Shown: piece after piece, positions 9,862-19,663 of the stretch
How the letters are laid out: the number at the start of each line of letters is the position of its first letter
Position numbering within the stretch: the first letter of the stretch is position 1
DNA from: Megaera sp965229545
GTDB lineage: Bacteria > Pseudomonadota > Alphaproteobacteria > Rickettsiales > Rickettsiaceae
Direction: 5' to 3'
Length of the DNA stretch: 64,000 nucleotides
NCBI GenBank assembly: GCA_965229545.1
Contig: OZ245887.1
Span: 868,001 to 932,000, forward strand
Made by a program: the position numbers and the translations under genes
The notes under the pieces: model-generated
The model's database searches: none
The model's input: the letters and a program-made list of their open reading frames with translations, nothing else
What the model was told of the DNA's origin: nothing

Positions 9862-10893
9862 ATGTCTAATAAAAAATTATCACCAAGCGATCTCAAGATA
9901 TTAAGAAAGAAAGCAGTGGAAGCAATAGTTATACATGGAATAAGCAAGAAACAAGCATCTATTACCTTTGGGTTTTCTAGGAGTTCTATATGGAAATATC
10001 TTAAAGAGTACAAAATTTATAAGGAAGAAAGCTTTCGCTATAAGAAGCGAGGAGTAAAGGTAGGAACAGGATCTAAAATCAGTAAAAATCAAGAAGAGGA
10101 ATTAAAATCTAAAATTTTATCACATACACCTGATGAATTGGGAATGGATTATACGTTATGGAATAGTAAAGTGGTACAAGAATATATAGAATCCAATTAC
10201 CTTTATCAGTATAACAGGCGTTCTATAAGAAAAATTATGAATAGATTGGGTTTTACGTCTCAAAAACCAATTAAATCAGCCTATCAACGTAATCCAGAGA
10301 AGATAAAAGAATGGTTAACAGTCATATATCCAGAAATCAAGTTTCGTGCAATGAAAGAAAGTGCTAGAATTTATTGGGGAGATGAAATGGGGATACAATC
10401 AACAGATAATCGAGGTAAAACATATGGTCTTAAAGGCAAGACCCCAGCAATCAAGAGAAGTGGCTCAAGATTTAAATGTAATATGCTAGCTGCTATTAGT
10501 CCGCAAGGGTTTATGAACTGGATGGTATTTGAAGATAATTTTACCAGCAAAAAGTGTATTGAATTTTTAGGTAGACTGATCAGACAAATTAAGCAGAAAA
10601 TATTTTTGATATTAGATAATCATAGAGTGCATCACAGTAAAAAGGTAAAAGCTTATGTAGAAAGACATAAGGACAAGCTAGAATTGTTTTATTTACCATC
10701 ATATTGTCCTGATATGAATCCACAAGAACTTGTAAACCAAGATGTCAAAGCTAACTCCAATAATTTTCGAGTACTAAAATCAGTAAAAGATTTAACAATT
10801 AATGTACGGTCCTATTTAACACAAATTCAGTTTAATGGTATAAAAATTCAAAATTATTTTAAAAAGAAAGAAATAGCTTATGCTACTATATAA
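9862..10893 (+). CDS. IS630-family transposase (copy 2)
   Basis: This intact 343-residue frame has the same helix-turn-helix and DDE residues as copy 1. Differences from copy 1 include KIYKEE for KISKEE, VIYPEIKF for VTYPEIKS and QKIF for QQIF. The 3' end again overlaps a short outward frame that ends shortly past the element. It is probably active or recently active, since all five copies keep full frames. Confidence 0.94.
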   Translation: MSNKKLSPSDLKILRKKAVEAIVIHGISKKQASITFGFSRSSIWKYLKEYKIYKEESFRYKKRGVKVGTGSKISKNQEEELKSKILSHTPDELGMDYTLWNSKVVQEYIESNYLYQYNRRSIRKIMNRLGFTSQKPIKSAYQRNPEKIKEWLTVIYPEIKFRAMKESARIYWGDEMGIQSTDNRGKTYGLKGKTPAIKRSGSRFKCNMLAAISPQGFMNWMVFEDNFTSKKCIEFLGRLIRQIKQKIFLILDNHRVHHSKKVKAYVERHKDKLELFYLPSYCPDMNPQELVNQDVKANSNNFRVLKSVKDLTINVRSYLTQIQFNGIKIQNYFKKKEIAYATI

Positions 10894-11072
10894 TGTTCAA
10901 TATTTAAAGGCCAGAGTAATAGTATACTAATATATATATAAAAATAAAGTGTATATTTTAGTATTCATTACTTAACCACCACACCTTACCCAGCTATAAC
11001 CTGTTCCTGCTTCCCTTTTTTACCCTAAACCTCTCCTCAATATATACTAAATATTCTCGTTTTCCGACTAAA

Positions 11073-11537
11073 TCACAATTTTTTGACTGATTCCAGCACT
11101 GTTTCTAAAATTAGGCTAGCAGCAGCCATATCATCTCTTTCATTCCTTTGTCTTCTATTAAACCCCATATCTTTTAACATATTATCTGCAGCCTTGGAAG
11201 TGAGCCGTTCATCCTGTAAATATATCGGTAAATTAGTTTCATTAGCTAATTTATTAACAAAACTAGTAACTATTTTTGCCTGACTGCCACTAGTACCATC
11301 CATATTTACCGGTAAACCAACAACTATTGCACATATGTTGTTTTTTACAATAAAATCAATAATATGATTACTCTTTTCCCTATCTTCTCTTACTGCTATT
11401 ATTGAATGAGGCATAGCTATTTTATGATCCGGACTAGAAATAGCAAGGCCAATTTTTTTATTACCATAATCAATTCCCAGTAAAGGTTTGGACACTTCAA
11501 AAAAACTATAAAACTCTTGCAGAGAGGTTATGATCAT
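11073..11537 (-). CDS. ruvX: Putative Holliday junction resolvase / pre-16S nuclease YqgF
   Basis: This 154-residue RNase H-fold nuclease is of the YqgF/RuvX family, implicated in pre-16S rRNA processing. The signatures are LLGIDYGNKKIGLA with the first catalytic Asp, VVGLPVNMDGT, and LQDERLTS, with a final NERDDMAAASLIL segment. I choose the ATG at 11537. The longer frame to 11600 would overlap the start of the divergent eptA-like gene and adds residues not typical of the family. The intervening 40 bp must hold both divergent promoters. Confidence 0.9.
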   Translation of the reverse strand: MIITSLQEFYSFFEVSKPLLGIDYGNKKIGLAISSPDHKIAMPHSIIAVREDREKSNHIIDFIVKNNICAIVVGLPVNMDGTSGSQAKIVTSFVNKLANETNLPIYLQDERLTSKAADNMLKDMGFNRRQRNERDDMAAASLILETVLESVKKL

Positions 11538-11576
11538 GGTACTAAACCTTATAAAAAATAGCTTAGAAAGATTAAT

Positions 11577-13145
11577 ATGATTAAGTTTATTCAAAAACAA
11601 CTAGACTTACCTCTAATTAGCACCGCCCTTATCTTTGCACTTATATACTGTTTAATGTTTAATACAAGTATGGTATTACATAAATATGAATATTATCAAG
11701 TATCATTTGTTAGTGCTATATTTGAATTATTAAAGCAATTTATTTACACTTATATTACGGTTTTTATTTTCTTTTTTGGTTTTGCAATTCACCGTCTAAT
11801 ATTCATTATAGGATCTATTTTTCTTTTTTTTACCGGTGCACTTGCCAGTTACTACTTATTCTACCTTGGGGTAGCACCAACAGAAAAAATGATGCCTGCT
11901 ATTTATGGAACCGAGATCTCCGAGGTATCTGAGTTAATTAGCATGAAAATCGTTACATGGATAGTATTTAGTTTATTAATTTGTATATTTGGAATAAAGC
12001 ATTTTAACCCACAATCCCCTAAAGGTTTTTTATCAAAAGTCTTAACTGCTTTGTGTTTATTTTTAGTAGTTAATAATATTATTTCTCCTAGCTTTAAGAT
12101 TCTAAAAAGTTATTTCCCGATACAATACCTTCACAACAGTTATGTTTATTTTTTTGCCAATAAAGTCCATGTACGTCAAGACATTAGCCAAAAATTCAAT
12201 TTTCAAATTACAAATAATGAAGAAAATATAACTGGTATTTTGGTAATAGGGGAATCCGCACGATACAAGAATTTTGGTATTAATGGTTATGGAAGAGACA
12301 CTACTCCCAATCTAAAAAAAAATAAATAATTTATATTCTTTTGAAGGTCGTTCGTGTGATAACACTACTCATCTTTCCATAGCATGTCTATTATCAAGGC
12401 ATAGTGAACAAAATATCGATAAAGTAAAATCAGAAACAGGTTTTCTTTCAGTTTTAACAGCTCTTGGCTACGATACAACGTGGATAAGCACCCAATCTAT
12501 AAGTGGGTACTATGAAAGCACAACCACCTTATACGATGAGGTAAAATTTTCTATAATTCCCAGAGGATTCTTAGTTTACAGTATGAACTCACATGACGAG
12601 TTGATGCTCCCATATATTGAAAAATTTCTTGAAAAACAAGGGAGACAATTTATTACTGTTCAGCTCTCAGGTAGCCACTGGAATTATGCTTCAAGATATC
12701 CTGAGGAGTTTGCTAAATTTAAACCAATGCAAAAAAAAATGCTAAGATAGACCAGGCAAGTTGCACTAAAGAAGAATTAATCAATAGTTACGATAACTCA
12801 ATTTTGTACACTGATTTTTTTTTGGCTAATTTAATCCATCTATTAAAAGATAAAAATGCCTTTTTAATTTTTGCTTCCGATCATGCGGAGTCACTGGGAG
12901 AAAATGGCCGATTAGGTCATGGTGCTGACTTTGCCCCGGAACAAAAAGAAATACCTTTTATGGTATGGTTTTCAGATAGTTTCAAACAAAACTACCCTGA
13001 ATTGGTAAATGCAGTAAGTAGCCATCAGGGGCAAATAATTTCGCATGATTATATATTCCATAGTGTTTTTAATTGCCTTGGTATAGAATCGGAAATACTA
13101 GATCTAAATTACAGTTTATGCAGCCCTAAAAAAAATAAAAACTGA
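11577..13145 (+). pseudogene. Phosphoethanolamine transferase (EptA-like), two frameshifts
   Basis: The N-terminal frame (11577-12329) encodes membrane segments followed by the sulfatase-type start (GILVIGESARYKNFGINGYG, TTPNL). Coding continues in a second frame from about 12331 (NLYSFEGRSCDNTTHLSIAC, with the threonine acceptor) to about 12730, then returns to the first frame (12804-13145, FASDHAESLGENG). Both breaks are at runs of nine A: the first run (12314-12322) has one A too many, and the second (12731-12739) has one too few. EptA enzymes add phosphoethanolamine to lipid A, and lpxB follows only six bases later. Either this is a recent pseudogene, or slippage on the poly-A runs restores the frame in some transcripts. 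Confidence 0.8.
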
Positions 13146-13151
13146 TAATAT

Positions 13152-14309
13152 ATGAAATTCTATTTTATAGCTGGAGAAAATTCCGGCGATTTTATTGGTG
13201 CAAAAATCATTAAATCGATCAAAGAAATTAATTCTGATAGAATTAACGAGATTTCTTTTTACGGTATTGGCGGGCCACAAATGAAATTAGCTGGAATCAA
13301 ATCACTTTTTTATTTTGAACAGATAAATTTAATGGGATTTTTTGAAGTATTACCCCATATTTTCCGTATCAATAAACTAATTAATAAGACTGTAAATGAC
13401 ATCATAAATAGCGGCATTAAAATATTAATAACAATTGATTCTCCTGGTTTTACTTTCAGGGTAGCTGCTAAAGTTAGAAAACTCGCACCGGAAATAAAAT
13501 TAGTACATGTGGTTGCCCCATCTGTGTGGGCGTATAAAGAAGGAAGAGCCAAAAAATACTCCAAAGTCTACGATAAACTCCTGACCTTGCTCCCCTTTGA
13601 ACCCCCTTACTTTACTAAATATGGACTAAGCTCTGAATTTATTGGTTACCCTGCCCTAGAACAAGATTTTTATGATAAAACTCAGGATTTGCGACAGGAT
13701 TTTAATATTTCCAATAACCAAAAAATAATAGCGATTACCCCTGGAAGTAGAAAAACTGAAATATCAAGGCATATGCCGATAATTAGAGAAGCATTAGATC
13801 TCTTATCTTCGACAACTAGATTAACTGCGATATTTGTTCAACCTAACGAATTGCATGTAGATCTTATTAACAAATATTTGGTCGGTGCAAAATTTGATTT
13901 TATATTTAGCGCGGAAAGGCTTAAAAGCTTTGCAGCAAGTGATTTAGCTTTAGCTAAATCCGGTACTAATACGATGGAAATTGCCGCATCCGGTACACCG
14001 ATGATAGTAGGATATAAATTAAACTATTTAACTTACCTAATTATCAAAACATGTATAAAAATTAAGTATGTTAATATTATTAATATTATTTCCAATAAAG
14101 AAGTAATTCCAGAATATATACAATCAGATTTTACAGCAACCAATATTGTTAATGCTTTAAACACCTTAATATCTGACCCGATTAAAACAAATTCACAAAC
14201 AGCTAATGCTAAAGAAATTCTAAAAATTATTGGCCTTGATAATGAACAGTCTCCTTCTACTAAAGCAGCACAGATTATTTCTTCAATGGTTTTGAAATTG
14301 GAAAATTAA
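13152..14309 (+). CDS. lpxB: Lipid-A-disaccharide synthase
   Basis: This 385-residue peripheral membrane glycosyltransferase joins UDP-2,3-diacylglucosamine and lipid X to form the lipid A disaccharide. The signatures are the N-terminal YFIAGENSGDFIGA, then YGIGGPQM, VVAPSVWAYKEGR, ITPGSRKTEI and the AKSGTNTMEIAASGTPM donor-binding loop. The length is normal. It begins six bases after the end of the broken eptA-like gene, consistent with a former lipid A operon. It converges with the Nfu gene. Confidence 0.96.
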   Translation: MKFYFIAGENSGDFIGAKIIKSIKEINSDRINEISFYGIGGPQMKLAGIKSLFYFEQINLMGFFEVLPHIFRINKLINKTVNDIINSGIKILITIDSPGFTFRVAAKVRKLAPEIKLVHVVAPSVWAYKEGRAKKYSKVYDKLLTLLPFEPPYFTKYGLSSEFIGYPALEQDFYDKTQDLRQDFNISNNQKIIAITPGSRKTEISRHMPIIREALDLLSSTTRLTAIFVQPNELHVDLINKYLVGAKFDFIFSAERLKSFAASDLALAKSGTNTMEIAASGTPMIVGYKLNYLTYLIIKTCIKIKYVNIINIISNKEVIPEYIQSDFTATNIVNALNTLISDPIKTNSQTANAKEILKIIGLDNEQSPSTKAAQIISSMVLKLEN

Positions 14310-14379
14310 ATTACTTAAATCCTCTAAGTAAGGGAAAAATCTAATACGCCTTACGGATCTTACTCCTGAGGAAAAAGTT

Positions 14380-14940
14380 TTATTCCTCTAGCGCCTCTAC
14401 AGCTTGAACTTCTGGAATATAATGCTGGAGCATTGATTCAATACCGTTCTTAAGGGTAGCAGTAGAACTAGGACAACCAGAACAGGCACCTTGTAATTGA
14501 AGGTAAACTACTCCTTCTTTAAAACCCTTATATATTATATCCCCACCATCCATAGCCACAGAAGGTCGAACTCTAGTCTCTATAATTTCAATAATTTGCT
14601 TTTCGATTTCTGAAAGACCCTCGGTATTAATTTGAGTGAATATATTTTCGTTGTCGTTAAAAATAGGCAAACCTGAAACTAAATGATCCATAATAACCAT
14701 TAATATTTCTGGCTTTAACAATTTCCATTCACTTTTAGAATTTTTGGTAACAGTAATGAAATCCGCTCCAAAAAAAACTGCTTCTATATTATCAACACCA
14801 TATAATTTGGCGGCTAATGAGCTCTGAGCCCTAGCTTCGTCAAAGTTATTAAAAAATACCGGACCTTTAGGGCTAATATCAACTCCAGGCAGAAACTTTA
14901 AAGCGTTCGGATTGGGGGTTTCCTCAGTTTGAATAAACAT
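14380..14940 (-). CDS. Nfu-type iron-sulfur cluster scaffold protein
   Basis: This 186-residue protein has an N-terminal Nfu_N domain (MFIQTEETPNPNALKFLPG) and a C-terminal NifU-like domain with the cluster-binding CxxC (GACSGCPSSTATLKNG, about residues 152-167). It carries Fe-S clusters to apoproteins such as SdhB. The size matches alphaproteobacterial and mitochondrial Nfu1. Its last codons form one arm of a small GAGGAA/TTCCTC hairpin (14368-14388) that might terminate the convergent lpxB transcript. Confidence 0.92.
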   Translation of the reverse strand: MFIQTEETPNPNALKFLPGVDISPKGPVFFNNFDEARAQSSLAAKLYGVDNIEAVFFGADFITVTKNSKSEWKLLKPEILMVIMDHLVSGLPIFNDNENIFTQINTEGLSEIEKQIIEIIETRVRPSVAMDGGDIIYKGFKEGVVYLQLQGACSGCPSSTATLKNGIESMLQHYIPEVQAVEALEE

Positions 14941-14988
14941 ATAAAAACAATTTATGAAAAAAGATTACACAAATAACTCTACTTAGCA

Positions 14989-16963
14989 TCATATCATATT
15001 TTTATTAGATTTAGCAATTTTCCAAAATAACCAAGCAGAAATAACAAAAACAATAATACCTATTAGGTCTTGGCTAAAACTGCTAAAACCAGTAGGAATT
15101 GCTAAGATATTTGTATCTTTATATAAAGCAAAAGGTATACTAAGTAATGCTCCCATTATAGCCTCCCCTGCAATAAATCCAGAAGCTATCATTACACCAT
15201 TTTCTTGCGTGTCCTTAGAATTTTTATCTTTAGAAACTAAATAACGAAGCAACCCGCCAAAAAAGAACGCTACCGAAATCCCCATAGGCAAGTAAAATCC
15301 AGCTGCAAAAGTCATAATAGGTAACCTTAAATTGGCAAAAGATTTAGAGAGCAGTAAATCAATAATAATTATCACTATACCTATACCAAAATTAACCATA
15401 GGCCAAGGAAGCTGACCTACAAGTAACCCCCCTTAGTTACAGATGAAATAAGCATAGCTTGCGGAGCAGAGGACTTTTGCAGGGTCCATATCAGGACGCG
15501 GCAGAATGTCACCAATTCCATAAGCCTCAAACATGGTTTGGAGGACAAAAGGTGTAGTAACAACTGATACTATAACACCTATGAGTAATACAAGCTGTTG
15601 TTTCCAAGGAGTAGACCCGATTAAATATCCGGTTTTTAAATCTTGCATATTATCTCCGCTCAAAATTAGCACGGACCCAATGACAGAAGTAAACATTAGG
15701 GTCATACCAATAATAGTTGCATCAATTATAGGGCTACTACCTTCAGCAGCTAAAACAGGTGAAATAACAGAAACAAACAATATAATAGTTGTCAGGCATA
15801 AACCCGAAGCCGGTAAGGAAGTAGTCCCTAGAATCCCTACTAACTGAGATACAACAGAGGACATAACAAAACCAATTATAATAACCGCTAAAGTAAAAAA
15901 CCCAGAAATGATAAATTTATAACCAAAGCTAAAATTAGTATTGGATAAATTACAATAAAAGAATATCCAAATTAAGATTGATACCAAAAATATACCGGTT
16001 ACAACCCAAAAAACAGGCATGTCTTTCTCTATTCTAAGACGCGGTGATGATACCATATGGGTTGAACTAATACCCAGAATAACAGCCTTTTTGATTGTTG
16101 GCAGTATTGTTATCACTGACCACAAAGACCCTATCATCATTACCCCTACGGCTACATATCTAAGATATTGCTTCTGGAGCGTTATTAACAACGGCACTAC
16201 TTCTGTAGAGACAATTTCGTTACTATTTAGGCCTAAATATGGTAAAACTATAAAATTAGCTACCACAGCACCAATTAGCATTATTGAACCACTACTTACA
16301 CCTATGATATACCCCGCACCTAACGATAAAGGAGAAAGCGCAACACTTACACCGAAAACAGAACCAAATGATCTAAATCCGTACATCACAAAATCAGAAC
16401 CTATTTTAAATCCACTTTGGGCTAAAGTAATTAACGCAGATATAAAAGAGCCTTGAAGTAATAATTTTGTTGCATACCCTTTACTTCCACCAGAAATAAG
16501 GATTTCTGCTACTGCAACACCTTCTGGATATGGCATTTTTTCCTTGACAATCATAATATTGCGCAAGGGTATAGACATAAAGACCCCGGAGTATACCACC
16601 AAGACCTAATATCAGCATTGTTTCTAAATATTTAAACTCTTGCCAATAACCCGATAATACAATTGCTGTAACACAAAAAGCTGCCATTGCTGCAACATTT
16701 TCTCCTGCAGAAGCAATAGTTTGGACTACCACATTCTCGAGTATATTAGTTTTTTTGAATGCTTTAAATATCATCAAGGATAATAATGCAGCAGGAATAG
16801 AGGCAGCCACAGTACGAGCAAATTTTAAACCTATATACAGGCTCGACATCGTAAATATTATTGCTAGAATTATACCTATTACCACCGCTTTTACCGTCAC
16901 TTCTGGTAAGGATATTCTTCCTTTTATGTATGGAAGATTTTCTTCTGACGCTAAATTTGCCAT
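14989..16963 (-). pseudogene. OPT-family oligopeptide transporter, several frameshifts
   Basis: Three overlapping or adjacent frames together make one OPT transporter. 16963 to about 16580 begins MANLASEENLPYIKGRISLP, with GGAG as ribosome site. From about 16575 to 15440 come FMSIPLRNIMIVKEKMPYPE and then membrane segments. 15399 to 14989 (MVNFGIGIVI) is the C-terminus. The first break lies near 16580. Two more lie between 15440 and 15480, one of them at a run of six G where seven would restore TKGGLLVGQLPWP. OPT proteins import peptides or metal-siderophore complexes. With three breaks the gene is almost certainly dead, unless the assembly is wrong at these sites. Confidence 0.8.
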
Positions 16964-17048
16964 AATCTCCAACTACCCTTTCATTTAAAAATCGAAACTT
17001 CAAGTTCTACAATCTCTGCTCTATATGTATCAATAAATAATTACAAAA

Positions 17049-18869
17049 CTAAGCCTTTTTTGACATTCTCTTCCTCTGATTAGAATCAAGATACATCTTC
17101 CGCAACCTTATTGATTTGGGGGTAACTTCAACTCGTTCATCATCCTGAATATAAGCAATAGCCTGCTCGAGCGTCATTAAACGTGGCGGTGTCAAGCGTA
17201 CGGCTTCATCTTTGCTAGTTGTTCTAATATTAGTTAGTTGTTTTGATCGAAGCGGGTTAACTTCTAAGTCGTTATCACGTGTATGTTCGCCAATGATCAT
17301 ACCTTTATATACTGGAGTTCCCGGAGTAATAAACATCTGCCCCCTATCTTCAAGTTGCCATAAACCATAAGCAACTGCTTCACCGTCTTCAGTTGAAATT
17401 AATACTCCATTTCTTCTTCCTTCAATTTTACCACAATAAGGAGCATAGGAATGATATATTCTACTCATAATGCCTGTCCCTCTGGTTTCTGTTAGAAATG
17501 GACCGTGATAGCCTATTAACCCCCTCGATGGAGCAATAAATAATAATCTTGTTTTACCAGCACCGGTAGAGCGCATATCAACCATTTGGCCCTTACGTAG
17601 ATTCATTGATTCCACTACAGACCCTACATATTCAGAATCTACATCAATCTGCACTTCTTCCATAGGCTCTAACCTTTCGCCCGTAATTTCATCAGTTTTA
17701 TAGAGTACGGTTGGTCTGCTAATTGAAAGTTCAAACCCCTCTCTTCTCATAGTTTCAATCAACACCCCCATTTGCAGTTCACCACGACCGGCTACTTCGA
17801 AAGAATCAGTTTGCGCAGTTTCTGAAATAGTAATAGCTACATTCCCTTCTGCTTCCCTCATTAATCGCGCCCTTAAAACCCTGGAAGTTAACTTATCGCC
17901 TTCCCTTCCAGCTAAAGGGGAATCATTAATGGAAAATATCATGGAAAGAGTTGGTGGATCTATAGGCTGTGCTTCTAATGGAAGTTCGACTTCCGGAGAA
18001 CAAATCGTATCTGTAACACTCGCGCTCTCAAGCCCAGCAATTGCTATAATATCACCCGCAAAAGCCGTTTGAATAGGTATCCTATCTAATCCCTTAAAAC
18101 TTAGCATTTTAGTGATTCTGCCATTCTCGATTACCTTACCATCCATGTTCATAACCTTGATAGGAGCATTAATTTTCGCAGTACCGGTCTTAATTCTACC
18201 TGTTAAAATCCGTCCTAAATAAGAATCATATTCTCTCGTCGTGACAATTATTGAAAAAGGAGCATCAGGCTCTGATTCCGGAGGTCGAACATGTTCTGTT
18301 ATGGTATTAAATAAATCAGATACATCCTGGCGTAAACCACTAAGGTCACGCACTGCCCACCCGTTCCTGCCAGAAGCATAAATAATAGGAAAATCGAGCT
18401 GCTCATTAGTTGCATCCAATGACATGAACAACTCAAAAATTTTATCTAAAACTTCAGTTTCCCTTGCATCTGTGCGGTCAATTTTATTAATTACTACAAT
18501 AGGTTTTAGTCCGATCTTTAAAGCTTTCCCAAGAACAAATTTTGTTTGCGGCATTGGACCCTCTGCTGCATCAACGAGTAATACCACTCCATCTACCATA
18601 GATAAAATCCGCTCGACTTCACCACCAAAATCCGCATGGCCCGGTGTATCTATAATATTAATTTTTGTACCGTTCCAATTAACGGACGTACATTTAGCTA
18701 AAATTGTTATTCCCCGTTCCCTCTCCAAATCATTTGAATCCATAGCTCTTTCTGCTACTTCCTGATTATCCCGAAATAGGCCACTCTGCCTGAGCATTGT
18801 ATCTATAAGTGTAGTTTTGCCGTGATCAACGTGAGCAATAATTGCTACGTTTCTGATATTAGAAGACAT
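17049..18869 (-). CDS. typA: Ribosome-associated GTPase TypA/BipA
   Basis: This 606-residue translational GTPase is related to EF-G. The G1 motif is AHVDHGKT (residues 12-19), G3 is DTPGHAD (about 75), and G4 is NKID (about 128). The C-terminus has the BipA-specific YAPYCGKIEGRRNGVL region and ends KRKKMYLD-like. It acts in ribosome assembly and stress adaptation. The gene is full-length. It follows tfoX on the same strand, but 366 bp separate them, so it is probably transcribed alone. Confidence 0.96.
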   Translation of the reverse strand: MSSNIRNVAIIAHVDHGKTTLIDTMLRQSGLFRDNQEVAERAMDSNDLERERGITILAKCTSVNWNGTKINIIDTPGHADFGGEVERILSMVDGVVLLVDAAEGPMPQTKFVLGKALKIGLKPIVVINKIDRTDARETEVLDKIFELFMSLDATNEQLDFPIIYASGRNGWAVRDLSGLRQDVSDLFNTITEHVRPPESEPDAPFSIIVTTREYDSYLGRILTGRIKTGTAKINAPIKVMNMDGKVIENGRITKMLSFKGLDRIPIQTAFAGDIIAIAGLESASVTDTICSPEVELPLEAQPIDPPTLSMIFSINDSPLAGREGDKLTSRVLRARLMREAEGNVAITISETAQTDSFEVAGRGELQMGVLIETMRREGFELSISRPTVLYKTDEITGERLEPMEEVQIDVDSEYVGSVVESMNLRKGQMVDMRSTGAGKTRLLFIAPSRGLIGYHGPFLTETRGTGIMSRIYHSYAPYCGKIEGRRNGVLISTEDGEAVAYGLWQLEDRGQMFITPGTPVYKGMIIGEHTRDNDLEVNPLRSKQLTNIRTTSKDEAVRLTPPRLMTLEQAIAYIQDDERVEVTPKSIRLRKMYLDSNQRKRMSKKA

Positions 18870-19235
18870 GTTTATTTATTATTGATTTACAAAGGTTACT
18901 ATAATTTAAACATTTTATTGATAAAAGTCTACAATTTCTTTAGTTTAAACCACATCGCTAAATAGTTAGCAACAATAAACTTTTATTAAAAAGTAAAAAC
19001 GAAAGGTATCATAATTCGTCCGAAGGTTTGCTACTGAGAAATTTTATTTTTTATTAAATCTACTAAACTAATATAACTAATAACAAATTTTTGCTTTCTA
19101 CAAAGCCAACTTTACTTTTAAAATACCATGTCTTTAATATATTCCATCTCTTATATAGGTCCTCACACGATTTGAATGTTAATATATAGAACTTTTATCC
19201 ATTAAAAAACTATAGAATAATTTTATAACTGTAAG
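18870..19235. other. Intergenic region with no recognised feature
   Basis: About 365 bp of AT-rich sequence lies between typA and the TfoX remnant. I find no open frame or RNA gene. It should contain the typA promoter, but no pair of boxes stands out. Confidence 0.5.
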
Positions 19236-19574
19236 CTACTCCTCCTTGTTTCTGGTATTAAATGAGATTTGGTAAGCCACATCTAACCAATTACCAAGTA
19301 AATCTTTATCCTCTATAATGTCCAACGGTACTTGCCAATATGACATGGTAATTAATTTATTCCTAGCCTCATAAGTAAAAGGTTTTGACCCTTTAGACCT
19401 ATAATCGTAAACAGATTAGTCATTAACTTTAAAGTACAACTCATCCTCTACGATTATTCCAACAATTACGCCATCTCTATAAACAGAATGTCCACCGAAC
19501 ATAGATCTTACCCTTATGTAACCATAGGGCGAAAGCAGATCAATTATGTAATTTACGAATTCACTTTTGACCAT
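19236..19574 (-). pseudogene. TfoX N-terminal-domain protein with internal stop
   Basis: The frame of 113 codons matches the TfoX/Sxy N-terminal domain family: RVRSMFGGHSVYRDGVIVGI, then DELYFKVND, and after the break GSKPFTYEA and MSYWQVPLDIIEDKDLL. A TAA at 19418-19416 (codon 53) interrupts it in the same frame, so this is one nonsense mutation and not a frameshift. In relatives this position follows the VDD/VND segment. Small TfoX_N proteins are of uncertain function; Sxy regulates competence genes in gammaproteobacteria. The upstream 52-codon piece alone is unlikely to fold. Confidence 0.78.
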
Positions 19575-19663
19575 GATATAGGCTTTTTAATGTAGAATGA
19601 GGAGATAACTAAAAGTCATCTCCTCATTCCTTGAATCTTTAAAATGGTTCTTTATATAGTATA

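Larger units (their letters stand above)
9786..10921 (+). mobile_element. IS630-family element, copy 2
   Basis: This 1136-bp element is flanked by TA and has the same imperfect 26-bp inverted ends as copy 1 (ATTACTCCGGCC on the left, ATTACTCTGGCC read inward from the right). It sits between the rpmB promoter and the ruvX 3' end and does not break a gene. The 151 bp between it and ruvX hold nothing recognisable. Confidence 0.94.

Noticed and set aside
15533..16456. Plus-strand frames across the OPT gene
   Set aside because: Antisense to a clear, if broken, transporter; composition follows the opposite strand.
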